Part shown: piece after piece, positions 60,895 to 64,000 of the stretch
Position numbering within the stretch: position 1 is the first letter of the stretch
Layout: each line of letters starts with the position of its first letter
NCBI GenBank assembly: GCA_947179485.1
Contig: OX359249.1
Span: 47,505,415 to 47,569,414, forward strand
Source: Allacma fusca
Taxonomy: Eukaryota > Arthropoda > Collembola > Symphypleona > Sminthuridae
Length of the DNA: 64,000 bases
Direction: 5' to 3'
The notes under the pieces: generated by a model
Database searches by the model: none
Told to the model about the DNA's origin: nothing
What the model saw: only the letters and a program-made list of their open reading frames with translations
Translations under genes and position numbers: made by a program

Positions 60895-63339
60895 AGGAAA
60901 TATAGTAGGACGACTTCCGCGCTGGCGTTAACATTTTCTATTATTTATTTGTAGTCCTAATTCAGGTACCTATAAATGCTCATTTCCTCAGCTTTTCTTC
61001 AAAGATTTCTAAAGTCAATTTTATTGGCCACGGGTAACAATTGCTGGCCTCTGCTTCATTGCCCTTGAGAATGGAGCAAGTCAGGATTTTATTCCAAGGG
61101 AATGAAATTAGATTTTTAAATAACGGGTCATCAATGTCTCAAATAAAATATTTGTTTAGAGTTTATATTTTTGGTCAGTTTTATGGGTTCTCCATAACAT
61201 ACATAATTATATTAGGCATTTATGAAATCTTCGCAAGTGATTAGAAGAGCTTCTTTCGTCCCAATGTTTATATTTCTCTCGACGTAGTCGCATTTAGCGA
61301 ACCTGGGACAAGTAATTAAGAATTTTCAGACTGGGCACCAGGAATATCATACTATTTGAATATAATTTATGAATTGTTTTATTTTAGACTTTTGTGACAA
61401 TATCAATGCCATTCTGGTACAGTGACAAAGATAGCTAAAGCGGTCGGGGAACTGGAGCAAAGTGAGGAAGCTTGTTGGAAATATTTTGAAAGTTGCATAA
61501 CGCCAACATGGTTTTATCAAAAAAATAACTTGATGTCCATTTGGAAGGTTTACAACAAGCACATGATATGTAGAACAACTATGTTAAATAGTGTGAACCA
61601 GCTGGAAACCTTGTGATATAAGGTACATCCTGAAATTGGAAAACCGGCTTTTCAGCTTGGGAAGCGCGTCGTTTTTCTTCTTATTTTATCAGTTTTAAAT
61701 ATTCGGTTAACATTAGACCTGCATGTAAAGGCTGACGTTGTTACAGCTCAATGTGTTTTTATAATCTCAAAATTAGTCGATTCTGAATAGGAAGGGAAAA
61801 ATTAACATTATTTGTGCGTCAAATTAACAAATTATTCCCACATTTCCCACTGTAACTTCCCATGGAAAGTATTATCCAACAGGGTAATTTTCAAAAGGAA
61901 TTAGCAGCATGTTTGTTTTTTGAAATTTGTTTATTTTTCAGTATTGATTTTATAAATTATTGTTGATGCCTTTCAGGAGAAAATCTTTGTCAATAGAGAT
62001 TTTTAAATTCGTTAATATTTTTTGCTGCCAGGAGGGATAGGGATGTACAAATCTGTTGGTATCTTTCCTGCGTGGACTCTAGGGGAAATTAAAAAATTCG
62101 ATTCCAGGGAGATTCACAAGAATCCTCAAAGATGAAGTTAGATAATATCTTACACATGTAATTACTAATTAATAATTACTTTTAATAAAACCTACAAAGT
62201 CTCGGGAAAGCTTGAAGCGTAGTTTGAGGAGCTGGGTGTCAAATGTTTATACCCATCTTCATCTACTTATGTGATTGGTCGTGTACTCTAAAAACATTAA
62301 TAATTTTTATGCCTTGGAATGGGAGTTCATTTTTTGTGCATAAGGTCTTAATTTTCTACCCTTTCCCGGGCGTCCTACCCCAGACTGCACCCCTGGGATT
62401 ACATGTTTTTCAATATTTTAAGCAGAAATTGCCAGAAAACCAAAAGGCAAAGCTTTCCTTAAGAAATCCGGGTAACTTTGGAAAAATTCAGGTTCCTTTG
62501 ATAAATAATATGAACCAGTAACCGATGGCAAAGAAGTGCATACCTTCGTGAGGATATGGAAACGAAATCCTAACGTTGTCATACAAATTAAGGGAATAAC
62601 ACAAGGAGAACCGGAATTCAAATTCCCTGAAACTCCATGAGCATTATTTTGAATTTGTTTTAAACTTGGAAGAAGTTCTTCATTCATATGAAAATAATCA
62701 TCTTGAGTCCGTGGTCAAGGCATAAGATAATTCTGATGGCACTTAAGGCAAGCCGGCGCTCACGTTAGGCCGGGTGTTCCTTTCGGTATGTACATATCTA
62801 CATATAGTCACTCTGGAGGAAATTTCTTCACAATATCATATAAGGGCGTCCTGTGAAAACCTTAAATTGAGGTACATATCCCTCACATGTTTGGTAAGAA
62901 GACCTTGGCGGTGTTTGGGTTTGACTATCTAGCATTTTCCTCTACTATGAACACAGTCGCCAATCCGGGAAATGGATTACTGTTACCCAATATACCCATT
63001 AATTTTTTCCCCAAAGCCCTTCAATTGTGGAACTCCATTATTGATATAAATTTGCTTGCTTCAGAATTCTGAACGCATTAGATTAAACGGATCTTGCATT
63101 TGGTGGTATTAGAGTGGTAATGTGAATTTAAAATTAATTATTTAAGTTACCCGGATGCTCTCTTTGCCGCTCCTGACAAAAACCTAAAGGATTGTTTAAA
63201 CGGAACTTTCAATTTATAACAGAAAAGAATGGTTAACGCTTAACACGTTAAAAATAATTATACAAATCGATTTACATTTTTTCCCGGCCGAAACTAATTT
63301 TGAAGTTTGTTCACATAAAATGGTAACACCAGTGTGTTT
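60895..63339. other. AT-rich sequence with short protein-like fragments and repeat relics
   Basis: No complete gene is recognised. Two short + strand segments look protein-like but isolated: 61434-61616 (contains GELEQSEEACWKYFESC) and 62509-62640 (contains GKEVHTFVRIWKRNPNVVIQ). They may be exons or decayed coding remnants of something I cannot identify. A degenerate MITE relic is listed separately. Confidence 0.3.
61975..62130. mobile_element. Degenerate relic of the CAGGGGT hAT MITE family
   Basis: Resembles the 3' half of the MITE at 53917: repeated GGGA/AGGGA and TTTTTAAAT..GTT motifs, ending TTCCAGGGAGATTCACAAGAATCC beside the TTCCAGGGAGATTTGCAAAAATCC of the intact copy. The terminal repeats are lost. 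Old. Confidence 0.5.
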
Positions 63340-63525
63340 TTACCATAGACATTACTTTTACTTTTGTAGAATCATCTCAATTCTCAATGCATTACAAATG
63401 AGTATATAGTAACTGGTCTAATTAACGCACAATTTAATGACACCGTCTGCTCAAAAGTACAACTGAGTGAATGTAACAAGTGCTTCCCCACCAGCTACAT
63501 ACGTACATAAACTGCAATAGTACTT
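63340..63525 (+). repeat. Dispersed repeat, copy 2
   Basis: Matches 37599-37800 in the same orientation (shared TTACCATAGACA, TCTCAATTCT, GAATGTAACAAGT and CCACCAGCTAC blocks). Copy 1 has about 25 extra bases between the last two blocks. Confidence 0.7.
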
Positions 63526-64000
63526 TTGTAAATAGCAACCGGTATTCAATTAATCTAAATTGCTATTTAGGGCTATTCCAAGAATAGTTAAGCTTTACCA
63601 TTTGAAAAAATAACATTCGGTGACACAATTTAACCAAAAAATAAAAAAAATATTTAGATATATATATAAATAATTAATATAAATAATTATAAATAATTTC
63701 ATAAACTTTTGGCAGGAAAAAAAGTAATTTAGACACTTTCAGATAGTAGATACCAGATACAAGACTTCCTACAAATAATAAAATACATTAATCGAGTACC
63801 AAAAGTTGGGAGAGGGGACAAATGTATTAGATGTCCCTCCCTGGGAAAAAAGTAGGGGGGGGGGCAATGTTCCACCCAAAAGGACTATGGTTTTGCCCTT
63901 GATCAAAAGGTATTTTATTTGTGCGTAAATATAGCTACTCGTACAAGCGTTCGGGTGTTTCGTACCATTTGTCTCCCCCTAGCTAGGCATCGACGCAAAA
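63526..64000. other. AT-rich intergenic sequence to the window edge
   Basis: Nothing recognised apart from short A- and G-runs. Confidence 0.4.

Overview
The window reads as an AT-rich arthropod nuclear genome. Spliced genes with short introns, a family-typical GID/CTLH ubiquitin-ligase subunit, an ARID5-related regulator and many DNA-transposon relics point to an animal. The base composition, TATG-rich microsatellites and transposon types would suit a copepod such as a sea louse, but that host guess is inference only.

Layout. (1) Positions 1-26.9 kb hold no exon I recognise. This part is T- and G-rich on the + strand and full of microsatellites, with most CT and GT tracts in the same orientation. 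It probably is a long first intron or 5' regulatory territory of the next gene. Two short open segments near 23.7-24.5 kb look protein-like but unrecognised. (2) 26.9-32.7 kb (+) carries six exons of an ARID5A/B-like regulator. It keeps the conserved N-terminal module of ARID5 proteins but shows no ARID DNA-binding domain. A 741-bp inverted-repeat element sits in one of its introns. (3) 32.7-44.8 kb is 3' sequence plus relics: a broken Penelope-like retroelement (-), a foldback element, a dispersed repeat, and a GC-rich hairpin block at 43.87-44.05 kb. (4) 44.8-47.0 kb (+) is a complete eight-exon RMND5A/Rmd5 gene encoding 391 aa, with one GC-AG intron. (5) 50.45-59.47 kb is an 8.1-kb hAT-superfamily DNA transposon with an open three-exon transposase (1,089 aa). 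Its inverted terminal arms are unusually long (about 820 bp). It carries a pogo/Tigger-like non-autonomous element in its left arm and hAT MITEs upstream of the transposase, and apparently identical 464-bp direct repeats flank it. (6) 59.9-60.6 kb (+) is a two-exon EF-hand protein gene (218 aa) with an N-myristoylation-like start. The rest, to 64 kb, is AT-rich with decayed repeats.

The genes do not form one pathway. RMND5A is a housekeeping E3 subunit, the ARID5-like protein is presumably nuclear, and the EF-hand protein is presumably a calcium sensor. The most unusual object is the composite hAT element: long arms, a second set of hAT-like termini inside the arms, nested insertions and perfect direct flanks. 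The ARID-less ARID5 relative is second. All coordinates and splice sites were read by eye and none was confirmed by alignment or RNA data.
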